NCBI RefSeq assembly: GCF_029537735.1
Contig: NZ_JARPUQ010000002.1
Coordinates: 922,240 to 986,239, forward strand
Direction: 5' to 3'
Origin: Robiginitalea aestuariiviva
GTDB lineage: Bacteria; Bacteroidota; Bacteroidia; Flavobacteriales; Flavobacteriaceae
DNA length: 64,000 nt
Every line of letters begins with the position of its first letter. Positions within the stretch are counted from its first letter, which is position 1. The notes under the pieces are model-generated. The model was not told the origin of the DNA. It saw only the letters and a program-made list of their open reading frames with translations, and did not search any database. Made by a program: the position numbers and the translations under genes. Of this stretch, positions 56,472 through 64,000 are shown one piece after another.

Positions 56472-57152
56472 TCAGACCGCCCTGCGTACCTGGCCCCATG
56501 CTGCTGTAGCCTGCAACCCTTCCGGCAGCGCACTCCCGTAAAAGGCTGTGGGCGGATCGGATGCTTTCCGGTTGGAGAAGAGGGAGACCCCATCCGGGTT
56601 TCCTGAGAGCCCATACTTTCTTTTCTGGTCGTACAGTACCCAGGCCCGGGCACCAAATTGTTGCCTTAGCGCCTTGCTCAGTAAGGGCAGTACATCGCAA
56701 TCCGGACGGATTTCACAGCGGGCGGGTTGCTCCGAGGCCCCGGTAAAGAAGAGGCGGGAGAGGACTTTTTCCTTTTCGGCTGCCGTTTCCCGGGCCAGCC
56801 GCATCAAGGGGTCCTGGATGGATTTGGGGATGGGCCCGCCCCCATGGGTTTCCGGATATAAGAGGGCTCTCAGGTAATGCAACAAGATGGCCTCCCGCCC
56901 GGACTTTTCGGCAAGGAAGGCAAAATACACCAGGCGTTGGTGGGCCACCCCTTTCTGCCCCAACCATTCCCAATAATACTGGGCCAGTTCCCGGTCTGTG
57001 GGTAATACCGTTGGGGCGACAAATAGATTGGGTTCTTCCGCCCCCGCCTTACACAATACCGGAGTGGCTTCCGGATGGGCCAGGGCCCAGGCGGCTGCGG
57101 TAAGGAAACCTTCGAAGGTGCCGTCGTACAATCCTGTGGTGCCATTTTCCAT
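56472..57152 (-). CDS. DUF4130/TIGR03915 family DNA-metabolism-associated protein
   Basis: A 226-residue protein whose opening TGLYDGTFEGFLTAAAWAL is the signature of the family often found next to a radical SAM protein proposed to act in DNA modification or repair. The middle (RLARETAAEKEKVLSRLFFTG) and the late WVLYDQKRKYGLSGNPDGVSLF fit too. Here the usual radical SAM neighbour is absent: to the right is the LexA-like regulator on the other strand. The start at 57152 is next to operator-like repeats at 57178-57244, so repression by that regulator is likely. The biochemical role of the family is unknown. Confidence 0.85.
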   Translation of the reverse strand: MENGTTGLYDGTFEGFLTAAAWALAHPEATPVLCKAGAEEPNLFVAPTVLPTDRELAQYYWEWLGQKGVAHQRLVYFAFLAEKSGREAILLHYLRALLYPETHGGGPIPKSIQDPLMRLARETAAEKEKVLSRLFFTGASEQPARCEIRPDCDVLPLLSKALRQQFGARAWVLYDQKRKYGLSGNPDGVSLFSNRKASDPPTAFYGSALPEGLQATAAWGQVRRAV

Positions 57153-57177
57153 AACGCGATGTATTGAGTTGGATATA

Positions 57178-57244
57178 TTCCAAAAATATGGAAATAAGCC
57201 ATAATATGGAAATATTCCGCAAATTATTTTGGAAAATCTCCAAA
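57178..57244. promoter_or_regulatory. operator cluster: three inverted repeats between the DUF4130 and S24 regulator genes
   Basis: Three short palindromes share a TCCA/TGGA theme: TTCCA-N6-TGGAA (57178-57193), GGAA-N3-TTCC (57208-57218, inside AATAT-GGAA-ATATT) and TTTGGA-N5-TCCAAA (57228-57244, perfect 6-bp arms). The first covers a TATTTTTG -7 element (57181-57188, minus strand) for the DUF4130 gene; the third covers the -33 region of the regulator's promoter. Binding by the adjacent S24 repressor is inferred from placement. Confidence 0.6.
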
Positions 57245-57257
57245 TTTCATAACTTTG
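57229..57257 (+). promoter_or_regulatory. promoter of the S24 regulator gene
   Basis: TTG (57229-57231), an 18-base spacer and TAACTTTG (57250-57257) match the Bacteroidota consensus exactly. The -33 element and spacer are covered by the third inverted repeat, the classical layout for autorepression. Confidence 0.65.
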
Positions 57258-57287
57258 AAGGCCTGCCGGGCGCTAAATCACGGGTTT

Positions 57288-58043
57288 ATGGAATCAGAAA
57301 TCAGCACCAAACGCTTTACGGACCTGCGCCGGGAACTGGGGTATACCCAGTCGGAATTTGCAGAAATCCTGGGGATTCCCAGCACCACCGCAGACATTGA
57401 ACGGGGGCGCACCAAGCTCTCCGGGAAAGTGGTAGCGGAATTGCTGCGGCAGTTTAAGGTAAACCCACTCTGGCTCTTTGGCAACAGCACGCAGAAGCAT
57501 CTGGAGCCCTCAGGGGTGCAGGTGTTGCCCAAGGTGGTTACTGTAGATAGTGCCGAACAGGAAAATATTGTTTTGGTCAATGCCAAGGCGGCGGCGGGGT
57601 ATCCGCAAAACATACAGGACACCAGCTGGTACCGGCAGCTGCCGGCCTTTGACCTTCCCATCCCCCAGTTCCGCAACGCTTCCTACCGGGGTTTTCAGGT
57701 GGAAGGGGACAGTATGCTGCCCAACCTCAGGCCCGGGGACTGGGTGCTGGGCCGGGCCGTGGAAGACTGGCAACATGTAAGCCCGAACCGGATTTATGTG
57801 GTGATCCTGCAAGATGCCGTGCTGGTCAAAAAGATTGAAAAGCTGCCCGGTAACGGGAACTTCCGGCTGATCTCCCTGAATGAATCCTATGCCCCTTATG
57901 AAGTGGGTGAAAGCCAGTTGCAAGAATTATGGGAAGTGAGCAGCAAGATCACCTTCGGGGTGGAAGCCACCACCGAAAGCGGGCTGCTGCGGCAGTTGCA
58001 GGCTTCCATGGAAGAACTCAAGCAAAAACTGGGGCAGGCCTAA
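57288..58043 (+). CDS. LexA-like XRE/S24 self-cleaving transcriptional repressor
   Basis: A 251-residue regulator. Residues about 8-55 form an XRE helix-turn-helix (FTDLRRELGYTQSEFAEILGIPSTTADIERGRTKLS); residues about 95-225 form an S24 peptidase with the cleavage pair A103-G104 (KAAAGYPQN), nucleophile S142 (VEGDSMLPNLRPGD) and lysine K181 or K182 (AVLVKKIEK). All parts for RecA-stimulated self-cleavage are present. ATG 57288 lies 26 bases after the expected transcript start and before the helix-turn-helix; the frame also reaches a TTG at 57255, too near the promoter. It is divergent from the DUF4130 gene and overlaps the convergent ggt stop by 4 bases. DNA-damage response is inferred. Confidence 0.88.
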   Translation: MESEISTKRFTDLRRELGYTQSEFAEILGIPSTTADIERGRTKLSGKVVAELLRQFKVNPLWLFGNSTQKHLEPSGVQVLPKVVTVDSAEQENIVLVNAKAAAGYPQNIQDTSWYRQLPAFDLPIPQFRNASYRGFQVEGDSMLPNLRPGDWVLGRAVEDWQHVSPNRIYVVILQDAVLVKKIEKLPGNGNFRLISLNESYAPYEVGESQLQELWEVSSKITFGVEATTESGLLRQLQASMEELKQKLGQA

Positions 58044-59761
58044 AAGCCCGCGGCCGCATCGTCCCCCCTGGGGTCTGCGCCCCCTTCCAACCGCCCGTCC
58101 GGCAGTACCCGGATGGCATCGACCTTCCCAATTATCGGCGTCCGGTTTTCATTGATGTGATACCCCCTGGCCCGCAGGCTGTCCTTCAGGGCTTCCGAAA
58201 AGCCTTCCGGTTCAAAGGTGATCAGGTCCGGTAACCACTGGTGGTGGAAGCGGGGAGCACTCACTGCCTCCTGCATGCTTTGTTCAAACTCGTATACGTT
58301 CAGGATAGTCTGGGTTACCGCCGTAATTATGGTGGACCCCCCGGGGGTGCCAACAACCATCCACAATTCCCCGTCCCGCTCCACAATGGTGGGGGTCATG
58401 CTGCTGAGCATGCGCTTCCCGGGGGCAATGCTGTTGGCTTCCGCCCCAATCAGCCCGAACATGTTGGGCACACCCGGCTTGGCACTGAAATCGTCCATTT
58501 CGTTGTTCAGGAAGAAGCCCAGGGGGGTGCAGTACAGCTTGGAACCGTAAGCCCCGTTCAATGTGGTGGTGGCCGAGACGGCGTTACCCCATTGGTCCAC
58601 GATGGAATAGTGGGTGGTTTCGGAGCTCTCGTAGACTTGTATTTCGCCTTCTTTTACCTCCGAGGACGGGGTGGCAGCCTCAAAGGAAAAACCAGCCATC
58701 CGTTCCTGTAGATAGGCTTCGCTCAGGAGGGTTTCCAGGGGAATATCCACAAAATCCGGGTCGCCCAGGAAGTAATTCCGGTCTGCATAGGCCCGGCGGG
58801 CGGCTTCCGTAAAAAGTTGGATGCTCCGGCTGCTGTGCTGGCCCATTTTGGAAAGCTCATAGGGCTCCATCATCTTAAGAATCTGTTGCATGGTAACCCC
58901 GCCGCTACTGGGCGGCGCCATGGAGATAATGCGCAGGTCCTTATAGCGGAACTCCACCGGATCGCGCCATACCGCCTGGTAGGCAGCCAGGTCTTCCAGG
59001 GTGATATATCCGCCCCGTGCCTGCAGGAAATCCACCAGGACCCGGGCCGTTTCCCCTTTGTAGAATTCATCCCTGCCATGGGCCGCGATCCGCTCCAGCG
59101 TTCGCGCCAGGGCGGCATATCGCAGGGTATCCCCGGCCTGGCAATCGTTGGCGAACAACACGCTGTCACCATTGACCTCCATCATCTCGTCCCGGTAGGC
59201 TTCCAGCCGGCGGGCCTGTTTTTCCGTAACCCGCACCCCGGATTCGCAAAGGGCAATGGTTGGGGCCAGCAACTCTTTCATGGGGAGGCTGCCAAAGCGG
59301 CGGTGGACCTCGAAGATTCCGGCTATGGTGCCGGGCACGCCCACGGCAGTGGCGCCTTTGCGGCTCAGTTCCGGGTTGGGGTTTCCCAGGGAATCCAGAT
59401 ACATGTCTTTATGGGCGGCCAGGGGCGCCTTTTCCCGGTAATCCAGGCTGCCGGTTTCCCCTTCGGCCGTCCGATAGACCATAAACCCACCCCCGCCCAG
59501 GTTCCCGGCAAAGGGATAGGCACTGGCCAGAGCGATCTCGGTAGCTACCATGGCATCGAAGGCATTGCCCCCCTTTTTAAGGACTTCCAGCCCAATACGG
59601 GAGGCCTCCTCCCGGGCGGAAACCACCATAGCTTTTTCGGCCACCGTACCGGTAGGCTCCGGGGCAGATTCCGCACACGAGTTCAGGGAAAGCAACAGGA
59701 GGGTTAGGCTGGCCAGCAGCGCCTTGCCGCCGGCACGGCCGGAAGGGATCAATGTTTTCAA
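58040..59761 (-). CDS. ggt: gamma-glutamyltransferase (exported lipoprotein-type)
   Basis: An Ntn-hydrolase that cleaves the gamma-glutamyl bond of glutathione and transfers or releases glutamate. The lipoprotein-like signal ends LLSLNSC, so it is likely membrane-anchored in the periplasm. The autocleavage Thr is in SSETTHYSIVDQWGNAVSATTTLNGAYGSKL (about residue 382), and GLIGAEANSIAPGKRMLSSMTPTIV and the VVGTPGGSTIITAV stretch complete the site. The start is a TTG overlapping the TGA of the ACP phosphodiesterase gene (TTGA), so the two are translationally coupled. 573 residues, full length. Confidence 0.93.
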   Translation of the reverse strand: MKTLIPSGRAGGKALLASLTLLLLSLNSCAESAPEPTGTVAEKAMVVSAREEASRIGLEVLKKGGNAFDAMVATEIALASAYPFAGNLGGGGFMVYRTAEGETGSLDYREKAPLAAHKDMYLDSLGNPNPELSRKGATAVGVPGTIAGIFEVHRRFGSLPMKELLAPTIALCESGVRVTEKQARRLEAYRDEMMEVNGDSVLFANDCQAGDTLRYAALARTLERIAAHGRDEFYKGETARVLVDFLQARGGYITLEDLAAYQAVWRDPVEFRYKDLRIISMAPPSSGGVTMQQILKMMEPYELSKMGQHSSRSIQLFTEAARRAYADRNYFLGDPDFVDIPLETLLSEAYLQERMAGFSFEAATPSSEVKEGEIQVYESSETTHYSIVDQWGNAVSATTTLNGAYGSKLYCTPLGFFLNNEMDDFSAKPGVPNMFGLIGAEANSIAPGKRMLSSMTPTIVERDGELWMVVGTPGGSTIITAVTQTILNVYEFEQSMQEAVSAPRFHHQWLPDLITFEPEGFSEALKDSLRARGYHINENRTPIIGKVDAIRVLPDGRLEGGADPRGDDAAAGF

Positions 59762-60342
59762 AGGGTGTCGAATTTTTGTCGCGAAAAGATAACCAATTCC
59801 TCAAAGAAGCTCTGGAATTCGGTTTCGAATTTGTCGTAATGCAACCAGAGGTCTTCTATGGCCCGATCCATACCGCTGCGCAAGCGGGTACGCCGGTTCA
59901 TCCCTTCCAGCACCCTGGCAATCCCGTCCATTTCCGCATAGCTAAGCAACCAGTTATCCGAGATCATATAGGGCATCATCCGCTGCACGTTAGGCGGGAG
60001 CATGGCGTACCGGGATTCCAGCAGGTCATAGAATTCATTCACAAAGGCCTCCAGGGGCGTATCGCTGTAGGCCTGCCAGTTGCGCGCCAGGAAATGGTCG
60101 TAGAAGATGTCCACAATTACCCGGCTGTAATGGCTGTATTTGGGGTGCAGGCGCTTGCTGCTTTTGCGCGTGGTGGGGTGGGTATCCGTAAAGGTGTCTA
60201 TGGCCCGGTGCAGGTGGATGCCCTGCTGGATACGGTCCGGGTACTCCTCATAGGCCCGGCCCCGGATGCTGTCTGCAATAAAATTCCCGATGGCGATGTC
60301 TGCATCGCCGAAGGAAAGGTAGATGTGTGCGAGAAAATTCAA
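59758..60342 (-). CDS. acyl carrier protein phosphodiesterase-like protein (AcpH/DUF479)
   Basis: Removes phosphopantetheine from acyl carrier protein in characterised members. The true start is TTG 60342, giving LNFLAHIYLSFGDADIAIGNFIADSIRG, the family opening with the metal-binding His, Asp and Asn. The longer frame to 60498 overlaps the divergent glmM and has no family match before residue 53. Also seen: IHLHRAIDTFTDTHP and VIVDIFYDHFLARNW, with further conserved His and Asp. 194 residues is normal. It overlaps ggt by 4 bases downstream. Activity is inferred from family. Confidence 0.88.
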   Translation of the reverse strand: MNFLAHIYLSFGDADIAIGNFIADSIRGRAYEEYPDRIQQGIHLHRAIDTFTDTHPTTRKSSKRLHPKYSHYSRVIVDIFYDHFLARNWQAYSDTPLEAFVNEFYDLLESRYAMLPPNVQRMMPYMISDNWLLSYAEMDGIARVLEGMNRRTRLRSGMDRAIEDLWLHYDKFETEFQSFFEELVIFSRQKFDTL

Positions 60343-60430
60343 ATACGACTCGGTTTGCCTGCAGCCTAAAAGTACAAATTCGCCTGAATTGAGGCGGAAG
60401 CCTGTATATTTGCCTGCAAAATAATACACC

Positions 60431-61822
60431 ATGACGCTGATCAAATCTATCTCCGGGATCCGGGGGACCATCGGGGGCCGCCCGGATAACAACCTCACAC
60501 CGCTGGACGCGGTTAAATTTGCCGCGGCTTACGGGCAGTGGCTGCGGGCCGAGAGCGGTAAAACCCGGCCCCGGGTGGTGATCGGGCGGGATGCCCGCCT
60601 CTCCGGGGAAATGATCCACCAATTGGTGGCCCAGACCCTGGTGGGCCTGGGGATCGACATCGTGGACCTTGGACTTTCCACCACCCCGACGGTAGAACTT
60701 GCGGTTCCGGGGGAAGGGGCGGACGGCGGCATTATCCTAACCGCCAGCCACAACCCCAAACAATGGAATGCCTTGAAACTGCTCAACGCCCGTGGCGAAT
60801 TCATTAATGCCGCCCAGGGGCAGCGCATCCTGGAACTGGCTGCTGCCGAGGATTTTGATTTTGCCCAGGTGGACGACCTCGGGACCGTTACCGCCCACGA
60901 TGCCTACATGGACATCCATGTGGACGAAGTCCTGGATCTGGAGCTGGTGGAAGCCGATGTGATTCGCAAGGCCGGGTTCAAAGTCGTGGTGGATGGGGTT
61001 TGTTCCACCGGAGGTGTGGCCATTCCCAAGCTGCTCGATGCCCTGGGAGTAGAAGTGGTGAAGCTGTATTGCGAGCCCACCGGACACTTTCCCCACAACC
61101 CCGAACCCCTAAAAGAACACCTGGCAGACATTTGTGCCAAAGTAAAGGAGACCGGAGCCGATTTCGGGATCGTGGTAGACCCGGATGTAGACCGCCTGGC
61201 CTTTATTGACGAGACCGGGGAGATGTTCGGGGAGGAGTATACCCTGGTCGCCTGTGCGGATTATGTGCTGGGTAAAACCCCGGGGAATACCGTTTCCAAC
61301 CTGTCGTCCACCCGCGCTCTTCGGGACGTGACCCAGGCGCATGGCGGCACCTACCGCGCCGCAGCCGTGGGGGAGGTGAATGTGGTGGCGACCATGAAGG
61401 ATCACCATGCGGTTATAGGCGGGGAGGGTAATGGCGGCATTATCTATCCCGCCAGCCATTACGGCCGCGACGCCCTGGTGGGTACGGCCCTCTTTCTGAT
61501 GCTGCTGGCCGAACGGGGTATTACCGTAAGCGCTTTAAAGGCCGGGTACCCCCAATACTTTATGAGCAAGAAAAAAATCGAACTGACCCCGGGCCTGGAT
61601 GTAGACGCCCTCCTGGCGCGTATTGCCGAACGCTATAAGGACGAGGATCTCACCACCGTAGACGGGGTGAAGATCGATTTCCCCGAGGCCTGGGTGCACC
61701 TGCGTAAATCCAATACCGAGCCCATTATCCGGATCTATACAGAAGCAGGCAGCCAGGCAGAAGCGGATTCCCTGGCTGATCGCTTGATTGCGGAATTGAA
61801 GGAATTGTCTGAAAGCGCCTGA
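60431..61822 (+). CDS. glmM: phosphoglucosamine mutase-type phosphohexomutase
   Basis: Converts glucosamine 6-phosphate to glucosamine 1-phosphate for peptidoglycan and lipopolysaccharide. The 463-residue alpha-D-phosphohexomutase shows ISGIRGTIGG, the phosphoserine loop LTASHNPKQWNALKLL with S106, the Mg loop VVDPDVDRLAFID, GGEGNGGIIYP and the phosphate-binding RKSNTEPIIRIYTEA. The Mg loop and the short EGNGG loop favour GlmM, but bifunctional phosphomannomutase/phosphoglucomutase is a close alternative. It is divergent from the AcpH gene and convergent with the acyltransferase gene (no gap). Confidence 0.9.
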   Translation: MTLIKSISGIRGTIGGRPDNNLTPLDAVKFAAAYGQWLRAESGKTRPRVVIGRDARLSGEMIHQLVAQTLVGLGIDIVDLGLSTTPTVELAVPGEGADGGIILTASHNPKQWNALKLLNARGEFINAAQGQRILELAAAEDFDFAQVDDLGTVTAHDAYMDIHVDEVLDLELVEADVIRKAGFKVVVDGVCSTGGVAIPKLLDALGVEVVKLYCEPTGHFPHNPEPLKEHLADICAKVKETGADFGIVVDPDVDRLAFIDETGEMFGEEYTLVACADYVLGKTPGNTVSNLSSTRALRDVTQAHGGTYRAAAVGEVNVVATMKDHHAVIGGEGNGGIIYPASHYGRDALVGTALFLMLLAERGITVSALKAGYPQYFMSKKKIELTPGLDVDALLARIAERYKDEDLTTVDGVKIDFPEAWVHLRKSNTEPIIRIYTEAGSQAEADSLADRLIAELKELSESA

Positions 61823-62713
61823 TCAGGCCCGGGCAGCGTCCTTTTTTCCGCGGTGCTTCCACCGCTTGTGGGTCCAGAAATAATACTCCGGGGCTTCGCG
61901 TATGGCCCGTTCCGTTTCCCGGAAGAACATATCGGTAATCTGGTAGTCGGGCACGGCAGATGGGTTATCGCTCAGCAGGATGCATTCCCCGTGGTAGTAT
62001 CCCCTTTTGATCTTGGTGACCTTGAGGTAAATGGCCGGCAGGTCCAGCTGCTTACACAGGAGTTCGGCGCCGGTGTGCATGGGCACTTCAATCCCCATAA
62101 ATGGCGCCCAGTAATGGGTTTTCTTCAGCATGGGGGATTGGTCTGTGAGGATGCCATAAGTGGCTAAAATCCCGTTTTTCCGGTTCTGGGCTACCACCTC
62201 CCGGGTCTGTTTGGTCGTGATCAGCGTCATCCCGAATTTACCCCGGATATCCCGGATGAGCTTGTCAAAATCGGGATGATTGATGGGTTGGTATATGCCG
62301 AAACCCCGGGAACGGATATGGCTGTCCAGGATAATGGCCCATTCCCAGCTGGCGTAGTGGGGGAATTGGATCATCACACTTTTGCCCTGGTCTTCCAGGC
62401 GATGGAGCAACTCCAGGTTGGAAAAGGTAAAGCGGCGGCGCATTTCTTCCGGGGTCATCCCCATGGTTTTGATCATCTCCAGGAACATGTCGCACATATG
62501 GGCGTAAAAGCGGCGCTCTATGCGGCTGCGCTCGGCTTCCGGTTTTTCAGGAAAGACGAGTTTCAGGTTTTCCCTCACTACCTTCCTGCGGTAACGCACC
62601 AGGTAATATACCAGCAAGAAAACCCCATCCGAAAGGGCGTATAGCAGCGGAAAGGGAAGGCGGGAAACCAGCCAGAGAAAGGGAAAAGAGAGGAGGTATA
62701 CGGCTCTTTGCAT
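61823..62713 (-). CDS. lipid A-type lysophospholipid acyltransferase (LpxL/HtrB family)
   Basis: Adds a secondary acyl chain to lipid A or a related acceptor at the inner membrane. With ATG 62713, the product is 296 residues: an N-terminal membrane anchor (AVYLLSFPFLWLVSRLPF), the HX4D catalytic motif in QFPHYASWEWAIIL, a second conserved block (KTHYWAPFMGIEVPMHTGAELLCKQLDLPAIYLKV) and a basic C-terminus (EYYFWTHKRWKHRG). In the usual LpxL/HtrB motif the catalytic His precedes an acidic residue; here HYASWE ends in Glu, a known variant. The TTG at 62731 is also possible. It converges on glmM, a functional relative in envelope synthesis. Confidence 0.88.
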   Translation of the reverse strand: MQRAVYLLSFPFLWLVSRLPFPLLYALSDGVFLLVYYLVRYRRKVVRENLKLVFPEKPEAERSRIERRFYAHMCDMFLEMIKTMGMTPEEMRRRFTFSNLELLHRLEDQGKSVMIQFPHYASWEWAIILDSHIRSRGFGIYQPINHPDFDKLIRDIRGKFGMTLITTKQTREVVAQNRKNGILATYGILTDQSPMLKKTHYWAPFMGIEVPMHTGAELLCKQLDLPAIYLKVTKIKRGYYHGECILLSDNPSAVPDYQITDMFFRETERAIREAPEYYFWTHKRWKHRGKKDAARA

Positions 62714-62768
62714 GGGCTCGATTCTGCGCAAATATAGCTATATTTGAGGCGTCCGATAAGGCTTCACT

Positions 62769-63416
62769 ATGAATTTACACTGGGCAACCCTGTTGCTGAT
62801 CGCCTCCAATGTGCTGGTGAGCATCAAAGGGTTTAACGACCTCGGTTTTTTTGAACGCTATAAGTTTAATGTGAGCGCCATTCGCGCCGGGCAGAAAGAC
62901 CGAACCCTCACCTCCGGGTTCCTGCATGTGGATGTGGCCCACCTCTTCCTGAACATGTTCACCCTCTATTTCTTTGCAGATGTGGTGATTGCCTGGTTCG
63001 GCCCCTCCCGGTTTCTGATCCTTTATGCAGCAAGTTTGCTGGCTGGAAGTGTGTTGGCCCTGTATTTCCACCGCAATGAACCGTATTACAGTGCCGTGGG
63101 TGCCAGCGGGGCCGTTACCGGGGTGCTGTATGCGGCCATCCTGTTGCAGCCGGATATGCGCCTGGCCCTGATGTTTATCCCAATCCCTTTTCCGGCCTAT
63201 GTTTTCGGGATTGCCTATCTGCTCTATTCCATTTACGGGATGAAAAGCCGCGTGGGCAACATCGGGCACTCTGCCCACTTTGGCGGTGCCATAGGCGGTT
63301 TTGCCGTCACCCTACTTTTTAAGCCGGACCTGGTGACTGACCATCCGCTTATGGTATTCTTGCTCGCCATTCCCATTTTGCTATTGTTTGTGTTGCAAAA
63401 GATGGGTCGGATTTGA
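62769..63416 (+). CDS. rhomboid family intramembrane serine protease
   Basis: A 215-residue protein with six or so membrane segments that cleaves membrane proteins within the bilayer. The catalytic Ser S113 is in AVGASGAVTGVLY and the His H170 in NIGHSAHFGGAIGGF, so the dyad is complete. The first helix and TSGFLHVDVAHLFLNMFTLYFFAD segment, with the conserved HxxxxHLxxNM pattern, are typical. It is divergent from the acyltransferase gene and followed 64 bases later by a lipoprotein gene. Confidence 0.93.
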   Translation: MNLHWATLLLIASNVLVSIKGFNDLGFFERYKFNVSAIRAGQKDRTLTSGFLHVDVAHLFLNMFTLYFFADVVIAWFGPSRFLILYAASLLAGSVLALYFHRNEPYYSAVGASGAVTGVLYAAILLQPDMRLALMFIPIPFPAYVFGIAYLLYSIYGMKSRVGNIGHSAHFGGAIGGFAVTLLFKPDLVTDHPLMVFLLAIPILLLFVLQKMGRI

Positions 63417-63480
63417 GCTCCTGATGGCTTATACGAATCCATGGTTATGGGCGTTAGTGTATTAGCAACACCCTAAGCCC

Positions 63481-64000
63481 ATGAACTTCCGACAGGTATT
63501 ACCCGCCCTGCTGTTCTGCCTTTCACTGACTGGTTGCAGCGACCAAACCACCATTTTTGACGAACCCCTTAGGGACCAACTGGTACCCGAAACCCGTGCT
63601 GCTGTGCTGGCAGGGGCGGTTCGTTTTGATACGGCCGGCGTCCTCGAAATCTATGAAGACCCTTCCAATACGGGGAAAGCTGCAGACGTAGCCGGAGATT
63701 TTCCGCTGAACCTGATTGCTTCCGTTGCTCCGCCATCCTATGCCGCCGGAGATCAGTTAACTGCTTCACATGTGGACCTGGACGGCGACTATGCCTATGT
63801 TGGCTATAATACCGTGGGGGAGGAGTTCTATGGCGCCATAGACGTGGTGGACATTTCGGACCCGCATAACCCCAGGGTGAGCGGCCGGATGTTCTACCTG
63901 GAAGCGGACATTAATGCCCTGAAATACGACCAGGGCTACCTGTATATAGTCGGGGGCGTAAATGCGGAAACCTCCGTGGAAGCCACCTCGAATTCCTTTG
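63481..64000 (+). CDS. lipoprotein with LVIVD-like beta-propeller repeats (3' truncated by window edge)
   Basis: The frame is open from ATG 63481 to the end of the window (173 codons, no stop). The N-terminus is a lipoprotein signal: LPALLFCLSLTGCSDQ, Cys at residue 19. Further on, the segments HVDLDGDYAYVGYNT, AIDVVDISDPHNPRVSGRMFY and ALKYDQGYLYIVGGV have the pattern of LVIVD repeats, which form secreted or surface beta-propellers of unknown role. An imperfect hairpin (GGGC...GCCC, 63448-63480) lies just before the start. The gene must continue outside the window. Confidence 0.8.
   Translation, partial: MNFRQVLPALLFCLSLTGCSDQTTIFDEPLRDQLVPETRAAVLAGAVRFDTAGVLEIYEDPSNTGKAADVAGDFPLNLIASVAPPSYAAGDQLTASHVDLDGDYAYVGYNTVGEEFYGAIDVVDISDPHNPRVSGRMFYLEADINALKYDQGYLYIVGGVNAETSVEATSNSF

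Noticed and set aside
60343-60498. N-terminal extension of the ACP phosphodiesterase frame to 60498
   Set aside because: It overlaps divergent glmM and precedes the conserved LNFLAHIYLS opening; the TTG at 60342 is the better start.
63448-63480. Imperfect hairpin before the last lipoprotein gene as a terminator or riboswitch
   Set aside because: The stem has bulges and no T-run follows; it abuts the start codon, and nothing more specific can be supported.

Overview
The window is about 64 kb of chromosomal DNA from a member of the Bacteroidota, most likely a high-GC marine Flavobacteriaceae such as Robiginitalea. This genus guess is inference from gene content and composition; no rRNA is present to confirm it. 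Supporting signs are TTG/TAnnTTTG-type promoters, few obvious Shine-Dalgarno sequences, a fused E1 alpha/beta 2-oxoacid dehydrogenase, many exported peptidases, and an HsdR_N protein beside holA. Coding density is very high: no gene-free stretch exceeds about 215 bases. There is no tRNA, rRNA, insertion sequence, prophage or CRISPR array. Composition looks uniform, so nothing stands out as recently acquired.

Layout. 1-9337: end of lpdA, a membrane acyltransferase, an FMN reductase, an alpha/beta hydrolase, tilS overlapping dsbD, and a penicillin acylase homologue. 9403-16586: comM/yifB, a Tat-exported HisC-like aminotransferase, two small unknown genes (one nuclease-like with a zinc finger), then an Nramp-fold transporter tightly coupled to pxpABC (5-oxoprolinase). 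16783-28721: branched-chain amino acid block, ilvD-ilvB-ilvN-ilvC-gapN forward, an MFS exporter, then leuC-leuD-leuA-like in reverse; ilvA, ilvE and leuB are not here. 28863-37276: recG, a secreted M1 peptidase overlapping a patatin, and a reverse run of DsrE, M20 amidohydrolase and a degenerate OmpA-like protein. 37409-44432: uvrD/pcrA, Sua5/YrdC, an intact OmpA lipoprotein, a GT2 glycosyltransferase, an HsdR_N protein divergent from holA, and DoxX. 44481-52922: a kinase/phospho-lyase fusion, the E1 fusion, an M1-like protein with lost zinc ligands joined to an outer-membrane barrel, and a LOG protein. 52977-58043: a DNA-repair neighbourhood of uvrA, a conserved 175-aa protein, a DUF4130/TIGR03915 repair-associated gene and a divergent LexA-like S24 regulator with an operator cluster. 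58040-64000: gamma-glutamyltransferase, ACP phosphodiesterase, glmM, a lipid A-type acyltransferase, a rhomboid protease and a truncated lipoprotein gene.

How it fits together. Most genes are core metabolism, DNA repair and envelope biology. The points most worth follow-up are: (1) the Nramp-like protein in the pxp operon, which lacks the metal-binding DPGN and MPH motifs and may carry 5-oxoproline; (2) the divergent S24 regulator/DUF4130 pair with three inverted repeats, one lying over the promoter; (3) the fused amino-alcohol kinase/phospho-lyase; (4) the catalytically dead M1 peptidase/beta-barrel protein. Start sites were moved from the longest ORF where promoter position, domain start or signal peptide argued for it.
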